From Arenimonas sp049195245 (GTDB lineage Bacteria > Pseudomonadota > Gammaproteobacteria > Xanthomonadales > Xanthomonadaceae): DNA of 64,000 nt. The notes under the pieces were generated by a model. It was not told the DNA's origin and did not search any database. It worked only from the letters and a program-made list of their open reading frames with translations. How positions within the stretch are numbered: the stretch's first letter is position 1; every line of letters starts with the position of its first letter. The stretch is from NCBI RefSeq assembly GCF_049195245.1, contig NZ_JBMIRR010000028.1:147250-211249 (forward strand). The letters are read 5' to 3'. A program made the position numbers and the translations under genes. Of the stretch, positions 34,060 through 43,164 are shown in pieces.

Positions 34060-34911
34060 GGGTTCGGCCGGCAGGTCCAGCCAGGCCAGCACTTCCCGCA
34101 GGGTAGGGCTGGCCTTCTCGCCGCGCAGTTCCAGCAGCAGGCCGATGTGGCCCTTGTCCGGTACCGGCACATACGTGGCCGACACGCCTTGCGCAACCAG
34201 CCTCCGGCCGAGGCGCTGGCTGTTGACCGGCCACACGGTGCCGTCGTCGGTGCCGTGCAGCAGCAGGAAGGGCGGCTCGTCCCCGTCCACGAAGTTCACC
34301 GGCTGCGAGGCCGGCCAGTCGGCCTCGTCGCCGAACACTTCGCGCAGCGCCGGGTCGGTGATCGGAAGGAAATCGAACGGACCCGCCAGCGCGATCACGC
34401 CGGCCAGGTCGCGCGGCTTCATGTCCACGCCGGCCAGGTAGCGTGCATCCGTGGCCACCAGCGCGGCGATGTGTGCGCCGGCCGAGTGGCCCATCACGTA
34501 GATGCGGTCGGGGTCGCCGCCCAGCTCGGCCGCATGCGTGCGCGCCCAGGCCAGCGCCCGCGCGGTGTCATGCATGAAGTCCGGAAAGGCATGTGCCGGC
34601 GCCTTGCGGTAGTCCGGGACCAGCACCAGCGCCCCGCCCGCGGCCAGCCGCTGGCCGACGAAGCGATAGCCCTGGCGGTCGCCGTTGCGCCAGCTGCCGC
34701 CGTGAAGGAACACCACCACCGGGGCCGGCCCGGCACCGTCCGCGGGGCGATGGATGTCCAGCGACAGCCCCTGCGCCGGGGCATACACCTGCGAGCCGAT
34801 CCGGCTGTCGTCCACGCCCAGGTTGATCGCCCGGTAGTAGGCCTGACCGCAGCCCGCCAGCAGCAGGGCAACGAGGGCGGCGACGGCGGCGCGCAGTTTC
34901 GGCAGGGGCAT
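34027..34911 (-). CDS. Alpha/beta-hydrolase lipoprotein (esterase/lipase type)
   Basis: A 294-aa protein. The signal peptide ends in a lipobox LLAGC (about Cys21), so the enzyme is lipid-anchored in the periplasm. The oxyanion motif is VVFLHGGSWRNGD and the nucleophile is in MGHSAGAHIAAL; Asp is likely in LLHGTDDGTVWP and His in PDKGHIGLL. HGG plus GHSAG is the hormone-sensitive-lipase / BD-FAE-like pattern. Substrate unknown. Its last 33 bp overlap ahpF on the other strand. Confidence 0.9.
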   Translation of the reverse strand: MPLPKLRAAVAALVALLLAGCGQAYYRAINLGVDDSRIGSQVYAPAQGLSLDIHRPADGAGPAPVVVFLHGGSWRNGDRQGYRFVGQRLAAGGALVLVPDYRKAPAHAFPDFMHDTARALAWARTHAAELGGDPDRIYVMGHSAGAHIAALVATDARYLAGVDMKPRDLAGVIALAGPFDFLPITDPALREVFGDEADWPASQPVNFVDGDEPPFLLLHGTDDGTVWPVNSQRLGRRLVAQGVSATYVPVPDKGHIGLLLELRGEKASPTLREVLAWLDLPAEPSGLGRGDLGG

Positions 34912-34972
34912 CCAGTGTCCGGGGCGGGTGGCGGAAGGACTATCATGCGGGCCTGAACGTCAGGAGCGCGTC

Positions 34973-35545
34973 ATGAGCCCCCCCGAGCCCGCCGTCGCCA
35001 GCGACACCGAGCGCCTGTTCGCGGCCATCCCCGAACGCAACACCAGCGACTGCCTGCTGCGCACCATGCAGCAGCACCACGTGCAGCTGTCCACCATGGC
35101 CGACACCAAGGCCAACATCATCATCACCATGTCTTCGATCGTGCTGACCCTGGTGCTGGGCCGGCTCAACGACCCCGTGCTGCGCACGGCTTCGCTGACG
35201 TTGGCGGGCTTCACGATGATGGCGCTGCTGCTGGCGGTGCTGGCGGTGCTGCCCAAGTACCGGCCGCTGAAGCTGCAGGACGGCAGTCTGCCCTCGCAGT
35301 TCAACCTGATGTTCTTCGGCCATTTCGCCGAGCTCTCGCGCGAACGCTTCCTGTCCGAGATCGCCGGCGCGCTCAAGTCCGACGGCTCGGTTTACGAGAC
35401 CATGGCGCGCGACACCTATGCGCTGGGCTGGTACCTGGCGCACCACAAGTACCGCTACCTGCGGCTGTCCTACCTGTTTTTCCTGGGCGGCTTCGTGCTG
35501 GCCTGCATGGTGCAGGGCTGGTACCTGGTCACGCACTGGCAGTGA
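34973..35545 (+). CDS. PycTM-like (Pycsar effector / DUF5706) membrane protein, orphan
   Basis: A 190-aa protein. The signature HHVQLSTMADTKANIIITMS leads into TM1 (about 48-65); TM2 is at about 70-92 and a C-terminal TM at 165-185. This is the pattern I recall for DUF5706/PycTM proteins, which in Pycsar anti-phage systems disrupt the membrane after binding cCMP or cUMP. No cyclase lies nearby and the gene is coupled to prmC (GTG of prmC overlaps this stop), so it may be a housekeeping relative rather than a defence effector. RBS AGGAGCG precedes ATG. Confidence 0.78.
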   Translation: MSPPEPAVASDTERLFAAIPERNTSDCLLRTMQQHHVQLSTMADTKANIIITMSSIVLTLVLGRLNDPVLRTASLTLAGFTMMALLLAVLAVLPKYRPLKLQDGSLPSQFNLMFFGHFAELSRERFLSEIAGALKSDGSVYETMARDTYALGWYLAHHKYRYLRLSYLFFLGGFVLACMVQGWYLVTHWQ

Positions 35546-36378
35546 CCACGCTGGCCCAGGCGCTGCGTGACGCCTCGTCGCGGCTGTCCGGCGACGAGGC
35601 GCGGCTGGAAGCCGAGCTTCTGCTGTCCCATGCGCTGGACAAGCCCCGCAGCTGGTTCTACGCCCACGCCGGCGACGTGCTGGACGAAAGCGAACAGCGC
35701 GCCTTCGAAGCCCTGCTGAGGCGACGCCACGAGGGCGAGCCGGTGGCGCAGATCACCGGCCACCGCGGCTTCTGGTCGCTGGACCTGGCGGTGACCCGCG
35801 ACACGCTGATCCCGCGGCCGGAGACCGAGCTGCTGGTGGAGCTGGCGCTGGACCGCATGCCGAACAACCGGCCGATGCGCGTGCTCGACCTGGGCACCGG
35901 CACCGGTGCGATCGCGCTGGCCATCGCCAGCGAGCGGCCCTTGGCCGACGTCACCGCGCTGGATGCCAGTCCCGGCGCGCTCGAGGTCGCGCGTGCCAAT
36001 GCCGCCGAGGCGGGCCTGCCGGTGCGCCTGCTGCTCAGCGACTGGTATGCCGCCGTCGCCGGCGACGTTTTCGATCTGCTGGTCAGCAATCCGCCTTACA
36101 TCGCCGACGGCGACCCGCACCTGCGCCAGGGCGACCTGCGCTTCGAGCCGATCGCCGCCCTGGCCTCGGGCAGCGACGGCCTGGATGCGATCCGCGTGAT
36201 CGCGCGCGACGCCATCGCCCACCTGTCGCCGGGTGGCTGGCTGCTGGTGGAGCATGGCTACGAGCAGGGCGCGGCGGTGCGCACGCTGTTCACGGCGGCG
36301 GGGCTGGATTCGGTGGCGACCGAGCGCGATCTCGAGCAGCGCGACCGCGTCACGCTCGGCCGGCGTGCGCCGGCCTGA
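35542..36378 (+). CDS. prmC: Peptide chain release factor N5-glutamine methyltransferase PrmC
   Basis: A 278-aa SAM-dependent enzyme that methylates the GGQ Gln of release factors. GTG start overlaps the preceding stop. Motifs: GEPVAQITGHRGFWSLDL, LIPRPETELLVELAL, SAM site VLDLGTGTGAIALAIA, and the catalytic VSNPPYIADGD. Normal length. In many genomes prmC follows prfA; here its neighbour is the PycTM-like gene. Confidence 0.97.
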   Translation: MTTLAQALRDASSRLSGDEARLEAELLLSHALDKPRSWFYAHAGDVLDESEQRAFEALLRRRHEGEPVAQITGHRGFWSLDLAVTRDTLIPRPETELLVELALDRMPNNRPMRVLDLGTGTGAIALAIASERPLADVTALDASPGALEVARANAAEAGLPVRLLLSDWYAAVAGDVFDLLVSNPPYIADGDPHLRQGDLRFEPIAALASGSDGLDAIRVIARDAIAHLSPGGWLLVEHGYEQGAAVRTLFTAAGLDSVATERDLEQRDRVTLGRRAPA

Positions 36379-36405
36379 GGTCCGACGCGACGGCGAACCG
36401 CGTCG

Positions 36406-38106
36406 TCAGTCCGCTACCCGAAGTTCAACGCGGCGATTGAGCGCGCGCCCGGCCTCGGTCGCGTTGTCGGCCACGGGCCGCGCTTCGCCGAGGCCTTCTG
36501 CGCGCAGGCGCTGCGCATCGATGCCCTTGCCGGTGAGCCAGGCCACCACGGAGGCCGCGCGCTGTTCCGACAGCGACTGGTTGTAGGCGTCGCCGCCCTC
36601 GCTGTCGGTGTGCCCGGCGATCACCAGCTTCAGGGCGGCGTCTTCGGTCAGCACGCCCAGCACCTGCTGCAGCGTGGCCTCGGACTCGGGCTTGAGGCTG
36701 GCCTTGGCGGTGTCGAAGTAGATGCCGTACAGGTCCACCTTGCCTTCGCGCTCGAGCTGCTGCGCCAGCGAGTCGCTGTCCTTCCGGATCGGTGCGAGCT
36801 CCAGCACCACGTCCACCACCTGACCATCCTCCAGATCGGCCGCCTCGCTGTCGGAGCTGTAGTCGGGCTTGCTGCCGGTGGTGACCACCAGTCCGGCCGG
36901 CACCTGCTCGAGCACGAAGCCGCCCTTGTCGTCGGTGAGCGCCTGGCGCACGTTCGCCGCCGACACCAGCACGCCCGCGAGCGGACGGCCGGCTTCGGTG
37001 TCCACCGCGATGCCGCGCACGGTGCCGGTATAGCGATAGCCCTTGGGGTTGATGAGCAGGCGCGCGAAGTCGAAGGCAAAGCCATCGCCGGCGGTGTTGT
37101 CCGGATCGTCCACGCGGATCTCGAGGCGGCCATCGCGCACCAGGTCCAGGTATTCGGGCAGCAGCTGCAGCGTCAGCAGCTTGCCGATCGGGCCGGTCTG
37201 GTCGAGCGCATTGAGCACGACGGGCAGGTCGGTGGCCTCGCGGTCGTCGAGCCAGACGCGGAAGCGGCTGCCCATGCTGCGCGACTGGAAGTCGTCGACG
37301 AACAGCTGCAGCGCCACCGTCTTCACCTCGATGCCGTCCAGCGCGTACTCCAGCACCAGCGGCTGCGGCAGGTTGGCGGGGCGCGAGGTGGTTTCGGTAT
37401 AGCCATCGCGACGGCCCGCGCCGCCGTAGACGTGACCGGTCACCACCATGATGCGGTCGGTGGCCTGCGGATCATCGTCCTCGGGCAGGTAGGGGAAATC
37501 ATGGCGTGGCGTTGACTTGCCGCGGAACGGATCGAAGCCTTCGGGCCAGCCGAATCCCATGTTGTCGATGTCGCCCACGCGCACGACCAGGTCGGCTTCC
37601 GGGCCATCCTTCACCACGCTGTTCTGCTCGCGCCATTCTTCGGGCAGCTTCGCTTCGAGCTCGGCATTGCGCTGGTCGGAGCGGGTCTTGAGCTGGGCAT
37701 CGCGGATCGCGAGCTGGGCGGCCTCCAGGCGCGCCATCGCGGCCTTGCGCTTGGCTTCGTCGTTGCCGGCGGCCGTCATGTCGGCCATCGCCGCCATCAT
37801 CTCGGCCATGTTGGCCTTGGCGGTGTCGGCAGGATCGGGCGCGCTCTGCGCGTCCACGGCCTCGGCTCCGGTGGCCCCGGGATCGCCCGCGAGGGCGTCG
37901 CCGCCGGGCATGGCCGCGAGGTCGCCAAGGCTGGCAGTGCCGGCGTCCGCCGTGTCGGTCTCGCCCGCAGGCGGGGCGGCGGACGCTAGGGGCGCTGCCG
38001 CATCGGACATCGGACCGGCGGCCGGGGCGGGCGCGGGATCGTCACCGCCGCAGGCGGCAAGGACAAGCGTCAGGACGAGCAGGGCGGCGAGCGGGGGAAG
38101 TCGCAT
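36406..38106 (-). CDS. OmpA-family lipoprotein with N-terminal extension
   Basis: A 566-aa protein. Signal peptide with lipobox LAAC (Cys19), then an Ala/Pro/Gly/Asp-rich low-complexity stretch to about residue 90, a charged helical segment (AKANMAEMMAAMADMTAAG, ARLEAAQLAIRDAQL) and a large beta domain with DNDNTAGDGFAF-like acidic parts. A carboxypeptidase-regulatory-like fold follows (RPLAGVLVSAANVRQALTD), then the OmpA C-terminal peptidoglycan-binding domain (GIYFDTAKASLKPESEATL, VIAGHTDSEGG, LSEQRAASVVAWL). It should tie the outer membrane to peptidoglycan. Ligand and role of the middle part unknown. Confidence 0.88.
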   Translation of the reverse strand: MRLPPLAALLVLTLVLAACGGDDPAPAPAAGPMSDAAAPLASAAPPAGETDTADAGTASLGDLAAMPGGDALAGDPGATGAEAVDAQSAPDPADTAKANMAEMMAAMADMTAAGNDEAKRKAAMARLEAAQLAIRDAQLKTRSDQRNAELEAKLPEEWREQNSVVKDGPEADLVVRVGDIDNMGFGWPEGFDPFRGKSTPRHDFPYLPEDDDPQATDRIMVVTGHVYGGAGRRDGYTETTSRPANLPQPLVLEYALDGIEVKTVALQLFVDDFQSRSMGSRFRVWLDDREATDLPVVLNALDQTGPIGKLLTLQLLPEYLDLVRDGRLEIRVDDPDNTAGDGFAFDFARLLINPKGYRYTGTVRGIAVDTEAGRPLAGVLVSAANVRQALTDDKGGFVLEQVPAGLVVTTGSKPDYSSDSEAADLEDGQVVDVVLELAPIRKDSDSLAQQLEREGKVDLYGIYFDTAKASLKPESEATLQQVLGVLTEDAALKLVIAGHTDSEGGDAYNQSLSEQRAASVVAWLTGKGIDAQRLRAEGLGEARPVADNATEAGRALNRRVELRVAD

Positions 38107-38172
38107 GGCAGGCTCCGGGTCGACGGCGCGCCCACTCTAACAAAGCGTCGCCGCGCGCGAGCGCGGCGCGCA

Positions 38173-40077
38173 TCAGGCGCCGAGTACCGCCCGCGATTGG
38201 CCCGGACCCAGCTGGGGCCAGCGCGCCAGCACCGCGGCGCGGATGCCCGCGGCGTCCAGCCCGGCCTCGGCCAGCAGGTCTTCGCGGCTGGCGTGCTCCT
38301 GGTAGCGGTCCGGCAGGCCCAGGTGCAGCACCGGCAGGGTGATGCCTTCGGACGCCAGCAGTTCGGACACGCCGCTGCCCGCCCCGCCCATCACCGCATT
38401 GTCCTCGAGCGTGGCGAAGCCTTCATGCGTGCGCGCCAGCTCCAGCAGCAGCGTGCGGTCCAGCGGCTTGACGTAGCGCATGTTGACCACCGTCAGCCCC
38501 AGTTCGCGGCCGACCTTTTCGGCGGCCGGCACCAGGGCGCCGAAGGCCAGCAGCGCGACGCCGCCGCCGCGCTGGCGCAGCTCGGCCTTGCCGATCGGCA
38601 GCACGTCCAGGTCGGCCTGCACCGGCACGCCCGGACCCGTGCCACGCGGGTAGCGCACCGCGGCCGGGCCCTTGTGACGGAAGCCGGTGCTGAGCATCTG
38701 TCGGCACTCGTTCTCGTCGGCCGGGGCCATCACCACCATGTTCGGGATGCAGCGCAGGAAGCTGAGGTCGAAGCTGCCCGCGTGGGTGGCACCATCGGGG
38801 CCCACGACGCCGCCGCGGTCGATCGCGAACAGCACGTCCAGGTCCTGCAGCGCCACGTCATGCACCAGCTGGTCATAGCCGCGCTGGAGGAAGGTGGAGT
38901 AGATCGCGACCACGGGTTTGGCGCCCTCGCAGGCCATGCCGGCCGCCAGCGTCACCGCATGCTGCTCGGCGATGGCGACGTCGAAGTAGCGCGCCGGATA
39001 TTCCTTGCTGAAGCGGACCAGGCCCGAACCCTCGCGCATCGCCGGGGTGATGCCCATCAGCTTGTCGTCGGCGGCCGCCATGTCGCACAGCCAGTCGCCG
39101 AACACCTGCGTGTACGTGAGCTTGGCCGGGCCGGGCTTCTTGACGATGCCGATGCTGGGGTCGAAGGGGCCGACGGCGTGGTACTCGATCTGGTCGCCTT
39201 CGGCCAGTTCGTAGCCCTTGCCCTTGGTCGTGATGATGTGCAGCAGCTGCGGACCCTTCAGGCCCTGCAGTGTCTTGAGCGTGGACAGCAGGGCCGGCAC
39301 GTCGTGACCGTCGATCGGGCCGGTGTAGTGGAAGCCCATTTCCTCGAACAGGGTGGAGGGCACGAACATGCCCTTCCAGTGTTCTTCCCAGCGCCGCATG
39401 AAGCGCGCGGCCGGGCGCCGCTTGTCGCCGAACAGCTTCTTGCCGCCCTCGCGAAGCGCATTGAGCGTGCGGCTGCCCGACAGCCGGCCAAGCATGCGCG
39501 TCAGGCCGCCGACGTTCTCGGAGATGGACATGCGGTTGTCGTTGAGCACCACCAGCAGGTTGGGCTCGGGGTCCATGCCGCCGCCGTGGTTGAGCGCCTC
39601 GAAGGCCATGCCGGCGGTCATCGCGCCGTCGCCGATCACGGCCACCACCTTGCGCGGGTCGCCCTGGGCCTGCAGCGCGATGGCCATGCCCATCGCCGCC
39701 GAGATCGAGGTGGAGCTGTGGCCGACGCCGAAGGTGTCGTATTCGCTCTCGTCGCGCTTGGGGAAGGGCGCCACGCCGTCCTTCTGCTTGACCGTGTGGA
39801 TGCTGTCCCGGCGGCCGGTCAGGATCTTGTGCGGGTAGCACTGGTGGCCCACGTCCCAGACCAGGCGGTCCACCGGCGTCTCGAACAGGTAGTGCAGGGC
39901 GACAGTAAGCTCGATGACGCCCAGGCCCGCGCCGAAATGACCGCCGGACTGGCTGACCGTGTCGATCAGATAGGCACGCAGTTCATCCGCGATGGCGGGC
40001 AGCTCGGATTCCGGGAACTGGCGCAGGTCGGCGGGAACGGCAATGCGGGAAAGGCGCGGGTAGCGCTGGGAGTCCAT
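38173..40077 (-). CDS. dxs: 1-deoxy-D-xylulose-5-phosphate synthase
   Basis: A 634-aa thiamine-diphosphate enzyme that condenses pyruvate and glyceraldehyde 3-phosphate, first step of the MEP isoprenoid route. Motifs: SQSGGHFGAGLGVIELTVAL, WDVGHQCYPHKILTGR, TPP site GDGAMTAGMAFEALN, transketolase RYFDVAIAEQHAVTLAAGMA and YSTFLQRGYDQLVHDV. Start chosen at ATG 40077 (MDSQRYPRLSRIA), where known xanthomonad Dxs proteins begin; an in-frame ATG at 40155 would add 26 residues. Neither has a strong ribosome binding site. Confidence 0.95.
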   Translation of the reverse strand: MDSQRYPRLSRIAVPADLRQFPESELPAIADELRAYLIDTVSQSGGHFGAGLGVIELTVALHYLFETPVDRLVWDVGHQCYPHKILTGRRDSIHTVKQKDGVAPFPKRDESEYDTFGVGHSSTSISAAMGMAIALQAQGDPRKVVAVIGDGAMTAGMAFEALNHGGGMDPEPNLLVVLNDNRMSISENVGGLTRMLGRLSGSRTLNALREGGKKLFGDKRRPAARFMRRWEEHWKGMFVPSTLFEEMGFHYTGPIDGHDVPALLSTLKTLQGLKGPQLLHIITTKGKGYELAEGDQIEYHAVGPFDPSIGIVKKPGPAKLTYTQVFGDWLCDMAAADDKLMGITPAMREGSGLVRFSKEYPARYFDVAIAEQHAVTLAAGMACEGAKPVVAIYSTFLQRGYDQLVHDVALQDLDVLFAIDRGGVVGPDGATHAGSFDLSFLRCIPNMVVMAPADENECRQMLSTGFRHKGPAAVRYPRGTGPGVPVQADLDVLPIGKAELRQRGGGVALLAFGALVPAAEKVGRELGLTVVNMRYVKPLDRTLLLELARTHEGFATLEDNAVMGGAGSGVSELLASEGITLPVLHLGLPDRYQEHASREDLLAEAGLDAAGIRAAVLARWPQLGPGQSRAVLGA

Positions 40078-40248
40078 CAAGGCTCGAAAGGCAGGGGTCA
40101 GGCCGAAATTGTCCGGCACTGGCTGTCCCGGGGCAAGGCGGGACAGGGTTTCCATTCAGGCGGGCGACCTGGTCGGACCAGGCCGCGATGCGCGTGCGCC
40201 GCGAAGACGCCGCATGACCCTGACGCGCGGCCGGTGGCCGCGCGTGTA

Positions 40249-41352
40249 TCAGCGCCGGAAGCGACCCAGCAGGCCGCCGCTTTTGCCCTGGTCCGGCACC
40301 GCCGGCGGCGGCACGTCGGGCTCGGCCACGCCGGTGGCCAGGCAGGCATTCACGAAATCGATCACCTCGGCCAGGGTCGAGCTGCTCTGCTCGGCGATAT
40401 CGGAGAGGTTGGCCGGTCCCTTCATCATGATGGTGGCGATACGGAAGTGTTTCGGGAACTCGCGCTCCGTCTGCGGCCACTTGAGCAGCTTGTACTTTTC
40501 GTTGGGGCTGAAGCCCGGGGCGAGGGCCCCGTTGCCACCGGTCAGCGCGCACAGCCAGGCCAGGCGCGACCAGGGCTGGCTGCCGCCGAGCTGGGTGGCC
40601 AGGCCGGGCAGGTCGGCCGCGGCGACCGGCTGCAGGTCGTCGTCCTTGAGCACCGCGGCGCAGTAGGGCAGCAATGGCTTCAGGGCCGAGGCGCCCAGAT
40701 AGGTCTGGGTCGTAGGATCGAGCACCAGGTCGGGGGCGCCGGCCTGCTGCAGCCGGACCGGACCAGTGAGTGCGCCCGGCCGCAGGTAGTCGGCCAGGCG
40801 CGGTTCCGCGGGTTTGGCCGGGGCGGGGGCGGGCTCGGGTGCGGCGGCAACGGGCGCCGGGGCGGGCGTTGGCACAGGCGCAGGCGCCGGGACGGGAGCA
40901 GGCGCCGCTGCGGGCGCAGCCACCGGGGAAGGGGCGGGCACGGCGGCCTTGGCCGGGACCGCCGGAATTTCGGCGGTGATCCGCGACGAGGCCGGCACTG
41001 TGGCGGGAGCTTCCACCGGCGGCGAAGGCTGCGCGCTGGCGGCCGAATCTGCGTCGATCTTCCCGAACAGGTCGACCAGGGCGTCGACCGTCACCGGCCG
41101 CTGCAGCACGTGGTCGGTCTCGGCCCGGCCGCCGGAGGTCAGCGCCACCAGCACCTTGCCGGTGCCCAGGGCCTTCATCAGGCTCATCTGGCCGTACATC
41201 GAGTCCATGTCGATCACCACCACGGCGGCGTCCTTTTCGGGGGCCACCAGCCAGCGGTTGCCCACGCGGGCGTTGGCCTGTTTGAAACGGGACACCACTT
41301 CGGCCTCTTCCTCGCGGGACAGGCCGGCAAAACAGATGCTCTGAGTCGTCAT
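40249..41352 (-). CDS. Hypothetical protein: receiver-like N-terminus, Ala/Pro linker, helical C-terminus
   Basis: A 367-aa cytosolic protein. Residues 1-95 look like a degenerate receiver or nucleotide-binding alpha/beta fold (AAVVVIDMDSMYGQMSLM, then VLVALTSGG). Residues 110-190 are an Ala/Pro tandem linker (PAPVPAPAPVPTPAPAPV). Residues 195-350 form a folded C-terminal domain with PYCAAVLKDDDLQPV and a winged-helix-like FRIATIMMKGPANLSDIAE. No catalytic motif. Possibly a regulatory or motility-linked protein, but I cannot name a family. Confidence 0.8.
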   Translation of the reverse strand: MTTQSICFAGLSREEEAEVVSRFKQANARVGNRWLVAPEKDAAVVVIDMDSMYGQMSLMKALGTGKVLVALTSGGRAETDHVLQRPVTVDALVDLFGKIDADSAASAQPSPPVEAPATVPASSRITAEIPAVPAKAAVPAPSPVAAPAAAPAPVPAPAPVPTPAPAPVAAAPEPAPAPAKPAEPRLADYLRPGALTGPVRLQQAGAPDLVLDPTTQTYLGASALKPLLPYCAAVLKDDDLQPVAAADLPGLATQLGGSQPWSRLAWLCALTGGNGALAPGFSPNEKYKLLKWPQTEREFPKHFRIATIMMKGPANLSDIAEQSSSTLAEVIDFVNACLATGVAEPDVPPPAVPDQGKSGGLLGRFRR

Positions 41353-41437
41353 TACGTTCCTTCCCCCTGATCACGCCGCCCGGGGCGACGTGAAGGCCGG
41401 CAGTGTCGGCCGCCGGCCCGGGTCCCGTCAAATGGGC

Positions 41438-42085
41438 TCAGGACGGGCGCCCCGGCCGCTTGGGCAGGTGGTTTTTCAGGAAGGCCATCTGGTCGGCCAG
41501 GATGTGGCGATTGGAGAGGATCAGGTGTTCGACCCAGCTGGGCCGGTAGGGAACCGCCAGTAGCGGCATGCCGGCCTGTTGCGGGGTCCGGCCGCCCTTG
41601 CGGGAATTGCAGTGGTAGCACGCGCAGACCACGTTCTCCCAGACGTCGCGACCGCCGCGCGAGACCGGGATGACGTGGTCGCGGGTCAGCGAGTGCCGGC
41701 CGAACTCGTTGCCACAGTAGAGGCAAAGGTTGGCGTCGCGGGCGAACAGCGCGGTATTGGTGAGCGCGGGCGAGGGCGACAAACCCTGCAGCCGTGCATG
41801 GCTGCGCGCCGCGACGATGGGATGCAGGTCGATCAGGCTCTGCTGGCCGCTGATGCGGTTGGTGCCGCCGTGCACGGTGAGGCAGGGCTCGCCCAGGGTC
41901 CAGGCGACCGCGCCACGCACGTACAGGCAGACGGCATCCTGCCAGTGCATCCAGTCGAGGATGCGGCCATGGGCATCCAGGGAGAGAACGCGGGGCATCG
42001 CGGTTTCGCGCGGGGAAGCGGGGCCGACCGGGGGGCGCTGCATCCCGGTGCCCACCAGACTCAGATGCGTTGGTGGCGTGCCCAT
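41438..42085 (-). CDS. HNH endonuclease family protein
   Basis: About 215 aa from ATG 42085; a later ATG (MPRVLSLDAHGRILDW) would also be plausible. The HNH domain is at the C-terminal side: zinc-binding LCLYCGNEF, the catalytic LTRDHVIPVSRGG, WENVVCACYHCNSRKGGRTP. An N-terminal domain carries DWMHWQDAVCLYVRGAVAW and FARDA. Chromosomal single-copy HNH proteins of this type are common near core genes in proteobacteria and are not linked to a mobile element here. Natural substrate unknown. Divergent from pip. Confidence 0.9.
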   Translation of the reverse strand: MGTPPTHLSLVGTGMQRPPVGPASPRETAMPRVLSLDAHGRILDWMHWQDAVCLYVRGAVAWTLGEPCLTVHGGTNRISGQQSLIDLHPIVAARSHARLQGLSPSPALTNTALFARDANLCLYCGNEFGRHSLTRDHVIPVSRGGRDVWENVVCACYHCNSRKGGRTPQQAGMPLLAVPYRPSWVEHLILSNRHILADQMAFLKNHLPKRPGRPS

Positions 42086-42182
42086 CTCGTCTGAGCATAC
42101 GCCTTGCGCATGACAGTTCAAGTCCGGCGCGTGCGGGCGGTCGGGATAGAATCGGGGCCAGACCCTGACACCGAGAGATGCC

Positions 42183-43124
42183 ATGCGCGGCCTGTACCCG
42201 GAGCTCGAGCCCTACGACAGTGGTTTCCTGCAGGCCGACGCGCGCCATCGGCTTTATTACGAACAGTGCGGCAACCCCGAGGGCAAGCCCGTGGTGCTGC
42301 TGCACGGCGGCCCCGGCGCCGGCTGCGGCGCGCGCATGCGCCGCTTCCATGATCCCGCGCGCTACCGCATCGTGCTGTTCGACCAGCGCGGCAGCGGTCG
42401 CTCGACCCCGCACGCCGACCTCCAGGACAACACCACCTGGGACCTGGTGGCCGACATCGAAAAACTGCGCCGCCATCTCGGCGTCTCCCGCTGGCAGGTG
42501 TTCGGCGGCAGCTGGGGCTCGACCCTGGCCCTGGCCTACGCGCAGGCGCACCCGGGCCAGGTCACCGAGCTGGTGCTGCGCGGCATCTTCATGCTGCGGC
42601 GCTGGGAGCTGGAGTGGTTCTACCAGGAAGGCTGCTCGAACCTGTTCCCCGATGCCTGGGAAAAATACCTGGAGCCGATCCCGCCGGTGGAACGGCACGA
42701 CCTGATGAGCGCCTACCACCGCCGCCTCACCTCGCCCGACGAAGCCACACGCCTGGCTGCGGCCCGGGCCTGGTCGGTGTGGGAGGCCAGCACCAGCTTC
42801 CTGCGCCAGGACGAGGCCTTCATCCGCAGCCACGAGGACGCGCACTTCGCGCTCAGCTTCGCGCGAATCGAATGCCATTATTTCGTCAACGGCGGCTTTT
42901 TCGATGTCGACGACCAGCTGCTGCGCGACGCGCACCGGCTCAAGGGCATCCCGGGCGTGATCGCGCACGGTCGCTACGACGTGGTGTGCCCGGTGCGCAA
43001 CGCCTGGGACCTGCACAAGGCCTGGCCGGAGTCGAAGCTCGAGATCGCGCCGCTGTCGGGACACTCGGCCTTCGAAGAGCAACTGACCGACATCCTGGTG
43101 CGCGCCACCGATTCGTTCCGGTAA
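42183..43124 (+). CDS. pip: Prolyl aminopeptidase (proline iminopeptidase)
   Basis: A 313-aa alpha/beta-hydrolase that removes N-terminal proline from peptides (family S33). Oxyanion motif LLHGGPGAGCGARMRRFHD, FDQRGSGRSTPHA, nucleophile Ser in FGGSWGSTLALAYAQAHPG, Asp in VIAHGRYDVVCP and His in SGHSAFEEQ. Normal length and complete. Cytosolic. Confidence 0.97.
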   Translation: MRGLYPELEPYDSGFLQADARHRLYYEQCGNPEGKPVVLLHGGPGAGCGARMRRFHDPARYRIVLFDQRGSGRSTPHADLQDNTTWDLVADIEKLRRHLGVSRWQVFGGSWGSTLALAYAQAHPGQVTELVLRGIFMLRRWELEWFYQEGCSNLFPDAWEKYLEPIPPVERHDLMSAYHRRLTSPDEATRLAAARAWSVWEASTSFLRQDEAFIRSHEDAHFALSFARIECHYFVNGGFFDVDDQLLRDAHRLKGIPGVIAHGRYDVVCPVRNAWDLHKAWPESKLEIAPLSGHSAFEEQLTDILVRATDSFR

Positions 43125-43164
43125 CCGGCGAGCCGCCGCGACGGCCTGTCGCGGTGGCCGTGGC

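Noticed and set aside
38197..41370. A 1057-codon rightward open frame
   Set aside because: It is antisense to dxs and the following gene; composition is His/Arg/Gly/Gln-rich as in G+C-rich shadow frames, with no domain or start signal.
41438..42085. HNH gene as a homing endonuclease or mobile element
   Set aside because: No intron, intein or flanking repeats; it lies among core genes and resembles chromosomal HNH proteins of unknown role.
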